Source of the DNA: Bactrocera neohumeralis
Taxonomy: Eukaryota; Arthropoda; Insecta; Diptera; Tephritidae
Direction of reading: 5' to 3'
Assembly: GCF_024586455.1 (NCBI RefSeq)
Contig: NC_065921.1
Location: forward strand, 9,951,401-10,015,400
DNA length: 64,000 nucleotides
The notes below the pieces were generated by a model. It was given only the letters and a program-made list of their open reading frames with translations. It made no database searches and was not told the origin of the DNA. Position 1 is the first letter of the stretch, and each line of letters begins with the position of its first letter. Of this stretch, positions 13,375 to 25,075 are shown piece by piece. The position numbers and the translations under genes are program-made.

Positions 13375-14575
13375 TGTGCTCTGTCCAATCCACAAAAAGG
13401 GAAACCCCACAGTCTGCGCCAACTACCGTGGGATCAGCCTCCTCAACAACGCATATAAGATTCTATCAAGCGTATTGTGTGAAAGATTAAAGCCCACCGT
13501 TAACAAACTGATTTGACCTTTTAAGTGTGGCTTCAGGCCTGGAAAATCAACATTTGAGCAGATATTCACCATGCGCCAAATATTGAAAAGACCTGAATGT
13601 CTGTATTTGCTATCCTCGCAAAAGGAATACGAAATTGACTTCGAGCAATATCAAAAGTTCCGTCAGGATCGGGAAGGACCTCTCCGAGCCGTTCGTTACC
13701 AATTGATGTTTCAGACAAGGCGACTCCCTATCGTGCGACATCTTCAAACTACTGCTAGATAAAATAATTCGAGCTGCAGAGCTGAATAGAGAAGGTACAA
13801 TCTTCTACAAGAGTAGAGTAGTTGCTGCTGTTTTCTCCAATTAAGACAAAGAAACTAAGACCTGGTGGTGAACGAGAACAAGACGAAATATCTCCTGCCA
13901 TCAAACAAACAGTCTTCGCACTCGCGACTTGGCGCCCACGTCATTGTTGACTGTCATAACTAAGAAGCCATAGATAATTTTGTCTACCTTGGAACCATCA
14001 TTAACACCAACATCTACGTCAGCCTCGAAATCCAACGCAGAATATCTCTTGTCAACAGACGCTTCTTCGGACAAGGAGTAGGCAATTGAGAAGTAAAGTC
14101 CTCTATCAACTACCAAACTCTGCAATAGCAACAGCGAATATCGCAGTCAATGGAACGATGAGCTGTACGAGTTATATGATGAAATTGACATAGTGCAGCG
14201 AATTAAGAGACAGCGACTACGCTGGCTACGTCATGTCGTCCTAATGGATGAAAGCGCTGCAGGTCTGAGAGTATTCGACGCAGTACCCGCCGGGGAAGCA
14301 GAGGTAGAGACGATATGCACTCCCGTTCCCATGACAGTCGGGTCTACGTAACCGGAATGGACCCGGATTTTTATCCGGCCACGGACTTCAACTCGGCAGA
14401 ATTCTGCCGCTACAACAACAACAACAACTTCAGATCTTCACTCCGTTGGAAATACCAGGTGGAGAAGGACCTGGCAACACTTGGAATTTCCAATTCGCGA
14501 TCCAGCGAAAATGAAAGTGGACTGGCGCGTTGTAACCGCGTACTCGGTGTCTACGCCATGAAAGAAGAAGAAGAA
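13375..14575 (+). pseudogene. RTE-like non-LTR retrotransposon, reverse transcriptase and C-terminus, internally deleted
   Basis: The first part reads LCPIHKKGNPTVCANYRGIS, ILSSVLCERLKPTVNKL and CGFRPGKSTFEQIFTMRQIL, a clear reverse-transcriptase fingers/palm start. After a deletion that removes the YADD catalytic block, it resumes with FVYLGTIINTN, VSLEIQRRISLVNRR, DELYELYDEIDIVQRI, RLRWLRHVVLMDES and finally WKYQVEKDLATLGISN near 14450-14500. Stops and frameshifts are common. Between about 14315 and 14430 an extra block interrupts the C-terminal region; it includes 'ggacccggatttttatccgg' and a (CAA)n run. The element is a dead, composite insertion upstream of gene 1. Confidence 0.72.
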
Positions 14576-14769
14576 GGTTTGGTGGAAAGGATACGGTTTT
14601 GAAAATAATTTCGATTTTTTCAAGATGCTCTGATGTAAATTTTGTAAACAAACGTCTTTTATGTTAGGGTAGTCGGTGTTTTGCAAAAACACAGAATTTT
14701 GACAAGTCTTTCGAGCCGTATTCATATTGCAATAATGATTTCTTTATAGTTTTTGGACTTGTGTTAATT

Positions 14770-14990
14770 GTAAGCCGAAAAATCCGCCTCACAGCCAGAC
14801 ACTTTTATCGGCGCCCACCTGGAATTCGGCTATGGAATCACGGGATTCTATTTTTTTAATTAATCACAAATTTCAAAAACGGATTTAAATCCTGTAAAAT
14901 TTATTAAATAAAAAGCTTCTCAAAAAGTTTTTTAGAAACACGTTTTTTGAATTGCAAGTGTATATAACCCCTAAACTATTTATCAATTAA
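14770..14990 (+). repeat. Dispersed repeat ending 'agtgtatataacccct', copy 1
   Basis: Shares the order 'tttttttaattaatc' ... 'aaaaagcttctcaaaaag' ... 'gcaagtgtatataacccct' with 16530-16765 and (last part) 32380-32462. Family not recognised; no coding capacity. Confidence 0.45.
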
Positions 14991-16204
14991 AATGATTCAC
15001 TTCCTCTTATTTATTTTTCATTTTACTATAACCATTTGTTTATGACTTTAGCTTTACATACTGTTGAATAGCAAAGGGCAGCATTGTGTTAACTTTGTTA
15101 TAGCAAATATTTGTTTTATAACTCATTGTGGGTCAAGTGTTGTCTGCCTTATTTGCACGTACTTCAAACATACACACATGCACACATACACACATACTTA
15201 TATGACTGCATTTGCATGTGTGTACGCTCATGTGATGTTTACCTCTCCGCCCGAAAATATTTACAAAACGCGTCAATAAGTGGGATTTTTATTCGCGTTT
15301 ACTTGAAGAAACACCTCGACTTTCACATGCTGGTACATATGTTTGTATGTCCACATACATACATATAAACTTGTTTATACATACATTGTATGTACCCATA
15401 TACATATGTAAATATGTCTATATGCGTGCTTATACAAGGGAATCATTTTGCAAATGAACAATCGCAGGTGTTTTACGCCCGACATGGTTGATGCATACGT
15501 GTACACCACACACACCTACTCACATAAATATGGATGTCTGTTAACTTCTGGAAAAGGTGTTTCCCTTAAACAGCCCAATGAAATAATGTCATCAAGTGCA
15601 ATTTGTTTAATATTTTTCATTTTGCATTCATTTTGCATGCATCCGCGGCCTTTTCTCGCTTGCTTTTTTGTCGATCCCATTGAGTACATGGATTTTTTTG
15701 TTTTTTTTTTTTTTTTTTTATTTTTTTTTTATATTTTTTTTATTTTATTTTTTTTTTTTTTTTTTAGTTGCTTTATTACATACATACATATGTACATACA
15801 TAGTTCACCCCCATAAAGCAAATTGAGTAATACAATTGAATGATTTTGTTTTTTGAGGTTGCCACATGTATCAAATTTAAATTGATAGAAAAAATAAATT
15901 ATACTTTTATACAAATCAAACTAAGCAGCTTTCAGGCGTGTTATCGGTGCAAATATTTTTTAAAGAGAGTTGCCACGTCGTTAAAAAATGTATATCATAA
16001 GGGAAACGTGCTATCGCAATAACCCCGAAAATTTGAAGTGGATCCGACAAACAAGTTTTTACGTGTATGTACATACATACATACATACATTGTGTGTACA
16101 TAAGCGTATTTTTACCCTCTTGGGTATACTTATTAGGTACTGATCGGATTTTTGAATTTTTGAAAGAAATTTCCGTTTTTGAGTCACTCCGAAGTGTAAA
16201 TTTG
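14991..16204. other. No gene seen; microsatellites
   Basis: (CA)n/ACAT repeats at about 15160-15420 and 16065-16095 plus the T tract listed separately. Confidence 0.55.
15689..15795. repeat. T-rich low-complexity tract followed by (TACA)n
   Basis: About 75 bases of nearly pure T broken by occasional A, then tacatacatacatatgtac. Apparent long reading frames here are phenylalanine-rich artefacts. It could be the reversed poly(A) tail of a non-LTR insertion, but no element is recognisable next to it. Confidence 0.7.
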
Positions 16205-16445
16205 TTCACAAAAAAGTTGCCTTTTTTTTAAATTTAAGAAAAAAGTTTTTTTTTGGAAGTAAAAGAATTAAAAAAAAAATTTTTTTGAAAACAAAAAATA
16301 TTTTGAAAAAAATATTAAAAAAAAGTATTTAAAAAAAAATATTTAAAAAAAAAATATTTTGAAAAAAAAAATATTTTTGAAAAAAAATATTTTGAAAAAA
16401 AAAATATTAAAAAAAACATTTTGAAAAAAAAAATATTAAAAAAAT
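16205..16445. repeat. A-rich degenerate tandem array (AAAAATATTTTGA units)
   Basis: Some ten irregular repeats of roughly 18-25 bases built from A-runs and 'atattttgaaaaaa'. It lies 360 bp before the first visible exon of tetraspanin gene 1, in its upstream intron. Confidence 0.75.
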
Positions 16446-16529
16446 TTTGACTACTTCTTCAGTCATTGCCTGTATTCGTCTATAGTAATAGTAGTTTTTG
16501 TTGGAACCCGAATTTGAGATAATTTTGAG

Positions 16530-16765
16530 CAGAAAAATTTTTACACCGCGTTACCCCTTTTTCGAATGTCCTCCGGGACTCCCTTGACCCCTTCAAGGGA
16601 ATTCAATTTTTTTTTAATTAATCGTCGTTTATTAAAGAACATTAATTTTTTAAAATGAAAATTTTTTTTATTTATTTTTATTAAAAATGCTTCTAAAAAG
16701 ATTTACTAAAAAGCGCATTTTTCAAACTTGTACAAGTATATGACCCCTTAAATCACGCATATTTC
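16530..16765 (+). repeat. Dispersed repeat ending 'agtatatgacccctt', copy 2
   Basis: Parallels 14770-14990: 'tttttttttaattaatcg', then 'aaaaatgcttctaaaaag', then 'cttgtacaagtatatgaccc'. It ends ~40 bases before the splice acceptor of the gene 1 exon, so the branch-point region of that intron may derive from a repeat. Confidence 0.45.
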
Positions 16766-16804
16766 AATACTACTAAAAATACCATTTTACCGCTCTACTT
16801 ACAG

Positions 16805-17571
16805 ATTGTCGGTCTTTTGGGCATCGTCTTTGGCGCGCTCATACTCAACAGCATCGGTGTAATCGAGGTTGACGGTCATGTCGGTTTCCCGATACAGGCA
16901 GTTTTGCCAATTATGCTCATAACACTCGGTTCGATTGTGGTATTCATCGCATTCTTGGGCTGTTGTGGTGCCATACGTGAATCGGTCTGCATGACTATGT
17001 GCTATGCCGTCTTCCTGTTGGTGCTGCTCATTATACAGCTAACAATTGTTGTACTACTATGGACCAATAAGGATAAGTTCAACAGTGCCATGGGCGAGGT
17101 CATCGATAAAGCATGGGATAGTCGTAGCAAGGAACCGGCCGTCTTCGAAGCTATACAAGTTTCAGTAAGTGTGTTTAATTATAGGTATGAGTTCATTGGT
17201 TTTAACATATCTCCTTTCTTTCGTTTAGTTGAAATGTTGCGGCAAGAATGGCATCTCCGATTATGTGTTATTGCTACAAACGCCACCCGCAAGCTGTTGT
17301 GAGCACAATGATTGCTTGAATCCATTAAACATTTATGGTGGTTGCCGTAGCAAATTCCAAGAATTCATGTCCTTCAGCACTGACACAGCCAAATACGTTG
17401 GCTTGGGATTGATCGCTGTGGAGGTGTGTACAATTTGTTTAATTATTTTTATATTTTTTCTTTATTAAATTGTTTTGTTTATTTAATTCTCGCCCACAGT
17501 TGGTTGGTTTCATCTTCGCCTGCTGCCTGGCCAATAACGTGCGCAACTACAAGCGCCGAAACGCCTACTAA
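16805..17571 (+). CDS. Tsp42Ee: Tetraspanin gene 1 (Tsp42Ee-like), 3' three coding exons; first exon not found
   Basis: Four-pass membrane scaffold protein of the tetraspanin family, acting in plasma-membrane or endosomal microdomains. Coding exons: 16805-17164 (120 codons), 17229-17423 (65 codons), 17500-17571 (23 codons plus TAA), joined by 64- and 76-bp GT..AG introns, all phase 0. The exons encode the end of TM1, a short EC1, TM2 followed by the GCCGAIRES motif, TM3, a large EC2 with LKCCG, PASCC and two further cysteines (six in all), TM4, and the tail VRNYKRRNAY. About 208 residues are present; a typical ~20-residue first exon (start Met and start of TM1) is missing. The exon opens at an AG acceptor directly with IVGLLGIVFG, so it is an internal exon. 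The residues FPIQ in EC1 and the tail recall Drosophila Tsp42Ee, from memory rather than from a search. A canonical AATAAA lies at 17975-17980, about 400 bp past the stop. Family assignment is near certain; the exact paralogue is likely. Confidence 0.93.
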
Positions 17572-20519
17572 GCGCGGCTCAAGCCCACTCCACTCGCAAA
17601 TGTTCCACAAATTTTTTTATTTTCTGCTTCTTGATGTCGTGATGTCGTCATAAAACGCACATTTATTTCGAAATATAAAATAATATGCAATTGTGTTTGA
17701 AGTAAACCTTTGATTTATGAGTACGTATGTATATTTTTTGTTATGAGAAACATACAATATACACTCTGAATATAATTTTCTATGTATGTCTTATGAAAAG
17801 TTAAGCTGATATGAACAATTGAAAGTCAAAAATTGATCTAAATTCACACCTTTAATGAATTTAAGTAAAAAGTTGAAACCAAAATTCTCTTTAAAAACCA
17901 TAAAATGGATATAAATACTTACGTTTCTAAGAAATCTTACCGAATATGCCTGAAATGAACAATATGAGGCCATGAATAAACCACTTTAAATATACAAATA
18001 CATATATACCATATGTACATACATACGCTGTACCAAAAAGGAAGTCAAGAAGTTGAAAAATATGGCGTATATAAGCAACAAAGAAATCTCAAGAGAATTT
18101 AAGACAAGTTGTATTGTTCCAAGTGAATTGAATATATGTCTTTATTATAAATGTAAACAATAATGTTATCGACTTGAATTAAACTCTGCGCGAGATAATA
18201 TGCATTCACAGTTTATTATTATTATATGTATTCTATTGGATATAAATAAAAGTATATATATATATACAGATATAGATATATATGTAAATGTTAGTTACAT
18301 TATCTACAAGTTATGTTGAATTAATGTATATTTGATTTTATGCCTTTTTACATGTTAAACTAAAGCGAGTCCGTAGCTTGCAAATTATTTACCATATACA
18401 TATGTACATATATATGTATGCATGTACATTTTTAAATATATATATATAATATACACATTTACGAAACGACTATGCGTTTGCATGCAACGAGCGTTAATGG
18501 TTCGTCTGTCCTAAATACATTCATACATATATATATGTAATCAATCACCTTTTGTACCATTTTTTTGAAAATCCACTTACCCAAAAGTAATTATAAAACT
18601 TTTTTCAACTTGAAATTCCATACAAAACACGAATATTTAAATAAAAACGACAAAAAACCGAAATGTACAATTTTTTATTTATCAAGTATGTTAAGTAAAA
18701 TGGAAAATTGATTCTGTGATCCTCGAGAAATCTTGCCAACCGACTTCAAAAACACAGTTTCGAGAAAAACGCGTTTAAAGACAGCACCTTAGCCAAGCTA
18801 GCCTCGAGCGCACAAGTTCTCAAGGCTGTAACTCCGAAACTAATACTCGTATCAACTTGAAAATTTATCACAAGGACATTTAGAAGTGCTATATTGAATT
18901 CTTTTATAAAAACTTTCTTATTTGTGAAGGGTATTACAGCTTCAGGACCGAAGCTAAAATTTTTATTATTGTTTTTTTCATATTGTTTGAGACCAAATAC
19001 GTCGAGAATCGAATTAGTAAACGGCTTTTGCTGATTGCATTAGAATTAGAATTTAATTATATTACGTGGACCTAATAGGTGCTCAAACAATAACAATTAA
19101 TCAAAAATTAATTAATTAAAATTATGACCTATCACAATACTATTTACATATGCATATTCTTTCGTTAGTTTGATAATTATAGCTTATGTCTCACTATTTA
19201 TTAAGAATTCAATTGATTACAGACAAACAACCTATAATAAACGAACACAATTTACACCAACACTATCTTCAGTTGCTTTGGCATTAGCAATCGAAAGTGA
19301 AAGCACCGACAACAACTCTTACTTCTACTTTTACGCATTCGGAACTTTTCGTTGTTTACTGAAATACAAACGTATCGTATGTACATATGTATGTATAAAA
19401 GGAAATCCGAGTAGTGTAGATTATTTTGTAAATATTTTATTTTGTTGGTGTAAGATTTTCTTAAAGCAGCTTTTGTCAATTTAAGTTACTGCGGATAATT
19501 TTTGATTTTTAAACCAGTTGATTCGAGACTCGAACTTTTTATTTTCTTTTAAGCAACCCATATCATCACAAAATATAAGTTGCGTTGAAATAAATAGAAC
19601 GAATATGCGCTGATTTTTACACGGTTGATATAACATCTAAAAAAGATTAAATCGACTTAAACTATTTTCTATTTTAACATATTGTCGCAGCTACAGTAGT
19701 TGCAATCAACCCTTAAACTACAACAATTGTGGATATGTATGCATGTAAGTGCCATAAATCTTACCAACAACAACATACTGATGGCAATAAGGTCATTCAT
19801 TGCCTTGGTGATGGCAAAGCAATGCAAGCACGCCAAACATTTGCATCGATTGGCCTAATTTTACATTTTAAAGTTGCAATAAAGTTTGTCGTCGAATATG
19901 CTTATTTCAGGATAACATGCGGCAAGGGGTGTATTTCGGTTTCTGTATCACCTAAAACAGCGTCTAGTTACTAATCATACATAAAAAATAATTTTTTTGT
20001 CATTTAGGAATTAATTTCCGAATAAAATTGATTTTCTTGACGATTTCGATTATAAAAAAGTTGAGATCCTATAATATACATAAATATATTTATATATAAT
20101 ATAAATTAATTTCAAAATAAAATTGAAAAATTGAAAAAAAAAAAATAAAATTGATTTCTGAGCCAATTTCGATTATCAAAATGTTTAGATCCAAAATATC
20201 TACCAAATCTTCTTTGTGTGAAAAAATGCAATATAGAATGCCATACAGTACTACACACTTTTTCACCTGCCCTCTTAAACAAAAATTTCTGTCTTCACAA
20301 TATTCGACACGTCAAAAGTCATAGAGACCATATTACGCTATATAATCTAATACTTTTAAGATACTCCCTCAATAAACCGGTAATTGATGTTGAAAGTCAG
20401 CTAATTTCTTAATTTTTTGACACCATATTGACCTATATAGACGTTATGAAGTGAAGGTGAAGATCGGATACTCTCTTATACGACAATGCAATGATTCGGG
20501 GGTTCGTATAGTCATTTCC
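17572..20519. other. Intergenic DNA after gene 1
   Basis: Begins with the likely 3' UTR (AATAAA at 17975-17980). TATA-rich microsatellites at 18240-18290 and 18395-18530. No further gene seen. Confidence 0.5.
18690..18860 (+). repeat. Dispersed repeat, copy 2 (inverse of 10500-10600)
   Basis: Bases 18796-18828 match the reverse complement of 10536-10568 at 32 of 33 positions. The preceding 'gagaaaaacgcgtttaaag' recurs as 'gagaaaaacgtgtttaaag' near 39273. No coding signal. Confidence 0.6.
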
Positions 20520-20939
20520 ATCACACATAGAAATCCAGGTAAACCTAGGAATAAAGAGACGCCCAACTACGGTCAATATTTGTATGTCAAAAATGGGTTG
20601 AATCGAACCAATACATCCCCATATACTTAATATAAAGATTTTCGAACTTTCGGGTGATTTTGTACATGTACTATATCAGCCAATATGTGAGTTATTCCAA
20701 TGAAAATACGAGGGCGTGTTTTACTCATAAGAGTGTATCTTTGTGCTTAAATAGATAAATTTGAGCGAAAATTTGGCCTAGCCCCTATATAACTAATAGC
20801 AGGATTTTCGAACATCCCGCTGACTTTACTCTATATGATTGGTTTTATACTTTAAAGTATTTCCCTGTTTGTGATTCTTGCAAGTTGCAAGAGTATAAAA
20901 TGTGCGGTTACACCCGAACTTAGCCCTTTCTTACTTGTT
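20520..20939 (+). repeat. Helitron-like (Helentron) dispersed repeat, copy A
   Basis: Closely matches 60830-61341 in the same orientation and 44774-45200 in the reverse orientation. Shared phrases are 'gggttgaatcg', 'agattttcgaact', 'ggcctagcccct', 'gattttcgaacatcccgct' and the end 'cacccgaacttagccc' ... 'ttacttgtt'. A short hairpin just before an end in CTTGTT resembles Helitron 3' termini. It has no coding capacity. Confidence 0.6.
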
Positions 20940-20944
20940 GATTA

Positions 20945-23375
20945 CTAATCTTGAGCGGTGGCAGCAAATCCCTCCGTTCACATATACTTTTGGTAGAATT
21001 TCAATCTGGCCGTTCCAGTCCTTCCAATTAATAAATGTCAAAACCTAACCGATCCAATCAACTGTCAAAGTCGGGTAGTTGAGTTGCTCTCTCGTTTCCA
21101 ATGACAGGAGAGTTGGGCATCTTTTTATCTCTGCTTAAATTTCCATTACGCAATGTTAAAAGTTACATTCGCGGCTACACGCAGACTCCAGTCTTCCAAT
21201 AACAATAAACATCGAAATCCGCAAACGTAAGTTTCACTGTTATCGATTTATCGACATATCGATAGTGAGTCAATACGTATCGGAAACGGATTTTAAACAA
21301 TTAAAAGATTCTTAACACAACTTTTTCTTAACGCTTGCTTAAAATTAGTTATATTTATTTAAGCATTTTACTTAAAATATGTCGTCTACAAATGTAATAC
21401 GTTCTCATAAACCTATCTGATTTGGAGTACACCCTTTATGCATGTTGAGCTTTTTTCGTTCAAAAGCTCCAGCATATTTTGTAATAGAAGTAGAAGCTTC
21501 GCGCTGACGAACAGAGAGAGAGTTAAATGTTTGTGCAGCACATGTTCTCAATTAAAATTGTATTAACATACCATACATACATACAATATACATAACTAAT
21601 TTATCAAACAAGTAAGGTGGACTTTAGTTCTGGCGCAACGCACTTTGCACTAATTGTTTGAGAAGAATTTTTGAAGCTTCTTATCAGTACGGACAAAGAA
21701 TCTAAGCGATTTCAGCTTAATATCGCTTGAGATAAGTACAAGCATCTAATATATATGTATAAGTAACTAAACTTAGCTAGCTTTATAGAATATTTATTTT
21801 TTTAATTAGCTGGTTAGTACATATGTATGTATGTATATCAAAAGAGTAGTAAGTATCAAATCGTCTTTGAAAAATTCGTGTAATTTTATAATTTTTGAAG
21901 TTTCTGGAGAGGGATGACTTTATTTTTGAAATTTTTTTGGAACTCAGTATAGGATAAATTGTTTGTTGCTACCCTGTTTTTGCAGCTTGCTAATGTGTGT
22001 ATAGATTTTGCACTGCCGAATTGCCGCCAAATGTCGGTGGTGAGAATATTTGTCTGCTGTGAGAGCGAACATTGTTTGCCTACTCATATCAGGTAATCAT
22101 TTAATCGACCACTTTGCCAGATGTATTCAAACATGCATATGGTATACTACTTTTCGTTCGAAAATAATGCAATGCAACTGAATTTTATGGAGACATAACT
22201 GTTAAATCAGCTGTCAAATTAGATACAAATTACATAGTGTTTGATTTTACTTCGGCAAATGAACACATTCATGCATAAATTTACACCGATTGGAGCAAAA
22301 TTGACGAAGTTAGGGTACCTGTCTTCTTTTACCAGAACTAACTCTACTCCCCCTTAATCGAAAGTTGCGCTAAGTTAACTTTTTGATAGCTTACCTTTAA
22401 TCCACAAAAATTTGGTAGCACAAAAATCAACATTTCAAGACACATCATCAAAAAACTATCATAATACTAACATACTTGCACTACACATCATTGTCGTACA
22501 ATGGCAACGCTGAATTTTGCGCTCTCTCAATTGTCTTTAGGTGAAAAGCAGAAATTTAGCTCAACATTTTTTAGTTTGCGGTTAAAATTAAGCGGTGAAA
22601 GAGTGAAACGTTTCGTGCACGCGGCATTACTTAATTTAAAAAGTATGAAAAAATATTCCATACGCATAAGTTAACTCAAAGATTTTAAATCAAAATTGAC
22701 TTACCTTAAATAATGAGATAAATCAAAAGTGAACAGTAAACCTTGCCTATCTATTTACATAACTGGAAATAGTGCACTACCATATCTAGATGCTATAAAC
22801 ATCGGCTAAAAAATAACTTTCTCGCCTTACTTACAATTTGCAGTTGTAGAAAAACAGTTGAAATATTACGTTTTCAAATACATATCTACATATATAATAT
22901 ATGTAATTAATACTTGAACAATAAATATAATTAATATGCTAAGCTAAATGAAATTCTAGCTTATATGGTACATAGAATTCATAAAAATACTAAAGAGCAG
23001 CGACTTGCTGTTGTTGCAGCCGCATGACTTGTTTACAAATTAGTTAAAGAAAAAATGTTAAATACATACTTGTATTTGTATTTGTTATTGGTGGCAGTGT
23101 TAGATAGCGCGTTGTAAAGAAGAAGACACCAAACACAGTCAAACACGGTTTGAATATGTACATACATATGTATGTATGTATGTATATGGAATGCCGCAAA
23201 GAGTGTTTACCTGAAATTTGGAACTCACACCAATAAAAACCACCTTAACAAATTTCAGCATAATCGTCCGCTTTCTATGTTCTCAACTTTTTCGAAGTTG
23301 TGTGAGAGAGATAATGTGTATAATAAGTAGTGAAAATGCAGTGAGCATATGTGTACATACATATGTAATTTGAAA
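20945..23375. other. Intergenic DNA upstream of gene 2
   Basis: A short GAGAGAGAG stretch at about 21507 and ACATA repeats at 23150-23185 are the only distinct features. Untranslated first exons of gene 2 may lie here but cannot be identified. Confidence 0.45.
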
Positions 23376-23439
23376 TTATTTGAGCGTTCTGCAAAATTTG
23401 TGTATTATATGTATGTAAAGCAAATCAGCTGCTATTTTT

Positions 23440-23760
23440 GCGTTCGTTTCCGGCAGATGACCCATGTGAGGGTGGGCTTTCTTTCTGGTTCTTAAATGAA
23501 CCACTAAGTTACATACCTCTAACGCATGTCGGAGGCGTGACATGTTCGAGTCACTTGTATATTGAAATGCCGGACATTGACTCTGACCGCTTGAGGGGAG
23601 AGTTCTTCTGACACGTCGGGCATTCCACGACAACCAGGCCAAGCTCATTTACTCGGACTTCCTTGTAGAGTGATACTCTTGTATACGCGTGTCGAGAAGC
23701 CTTGCAAGCCGAGTTCTCAGGGAACCAATAACCTGGGGCTGCCACAGATTGTACAGTAAT
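23440..23760 (-). other. Unassigned GC-richer segment with overlapping minus-strand ORFs
   Basis: This segment is markedly richer in GC than its neighbours. On the minus strand it carries two overlapping open frames of 64 and 90 codons, one with CPTCQKN, a possible zinc-knuckle remnant. I do not recognise the protein. A fragment of a non-LTR retrotransposon is the likeliest source; a host exon cannot be excluded. Confidence 0.3.
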
Positions 23761-23819
23761 ACACTTCTAGGATTCAAGCTATGTATGTACATATTGAGGC
23801 GATGTATCATATTCGCTGA

Positions 23820-24610
23820 GAGATCATATTGGCTCCATCAAGAACAATAGAAACAAGAATGCACCGTTATGACGTCTGAAATTAGATGGAGGAAAATTGT
23901 TAACATTTCGTGCGGTTTTACCATTTTATGGCTGTAATAATCGGCCACGTTTCAACTTAGTGGTGCGGTAAATAATCCAAACTGTCAATTCTGGTGCGAA
24001 GAAAATCCACAAATTATTCATGAACAAGCATTACACTTACCTAAATTGACAGTTTGGTGTGGTTTTTGGTCTGATGGAATCATCAGGCCGTACTTCTTTC
24101 GAAATGAAGCTGGTGACATCATTACTGTCAATGGAGAGCGGTATAGATCGATGATAACCAACTTTTTATGACCGTAATTGGATGAAGTTGATCTTGACAA
24201 CAACTGGTTCCAAGAAGACGGAGCATTGCGCCACACAGCAATTGCAACCGAATAATTGCGAGAAAAGTTTGGAGATTCGATTATTTAGGAAGTTGTGATT
24301 TAAAACCATTAGACTATTTCTAGTTAGATTATATCATGTCATTGGTCTTTAGCAATAAACCAGACTCTCTTCATGCTTCAGAAGTCAATATTTGAATATT
24401 CATGACATACGACTTGATTTAGTGGATAGATTAGAAAAAGTACTCGAAAATTGGGTTCAATGCATTCGTTCCTGCAAAAGAAGTTGTAAAGGCCATTTGA
24501 ATTATGTTATATTCAGAACTTAATTATATCGATTGTACTTGATATTAAGTAAAAAACATTACAATTTCCTTAACAATTAGTGTGTTTTTTTCTTGAAAGA
24601 AATCGTAGCA
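23820..24610 (+). pseudogene. rosa-type (DD41D) mariner transposase relic
   Basis: On the plus strand it reads ATFQLSGAVNNPNCQFW, KLTVWCGFWSDGIIRPYFF, DIITVNGERYRSMITNFL, NNWFQEDGALRHTA, then, after a small gap, SCDLKPLDYF. These are the first-block region, second catalytic block and third catalytic region of the same family as 7750-8880. At least six in-frame stops are present, and the DNA-binding half is not recognisable. It lies 400 bp upstream of the start of gene 2. Confidence 0.7.
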
Positions 24611-25018
24611 CTCTTATTGGAAAATCCTGTATATATCTTGAATTAAATTAAAAATTCATAAATACATAATATTGACCATTTACCGGGTTTGACTGTGTTT
24701 TGTAGTCAGTATTAAATTGCCCAAGTCTTAGTATTACATAACATTAAACATAATGAAGTAATGCTGTTGACATTCTTCTAAAAAAATCAACTAAAGTTTG
24801 TCATATTTATGACAGGCCCAGCCATTGTGACAAAACCGCAAAATAATTATACAGTACCAATACTTATGCAACGCACTGTAGTATAATAAATGTATCTACA
24901 AAATATCAAACAATAATTAACTCAAAATATAATTACAAGTTTTTTCAAAAATAGGAATAGCCGGATAATAATTACAAACTAAAAACAAGAAAAGTACAAA
25001 AACAAAAACGAAAACACA

Positions 25019-25075
25019 ATGACATCAACGTCAACGATTAAAAAATTTACAATCGTATTTGGCTTCATATGCTCG
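25019..25075 (+). CDS. Tetraspanin gene 2, coding exon 1
   Basis: An ATG in the context aaacacaATGaca opens 19 codons starting MTSTSTIKKF and running into TM1 (TIVFGFICS). They end at a strong GTAAGT donor at 25076, phase 0. It joins cleanly to the 49791 exon (LLALVLIAFG), completing TM1. The preceding ~80 bases are A-rich and could be 5' UTR. No other exon with this structure lies between here and 49790, so this is the best start for gene 2. Confidence 0.85.

Noticed and set aside
15448..15816. 122-codon frame with phenylalanine runs
   Set aside because: Produced by a poly-T tract and ACAT microsatellites.
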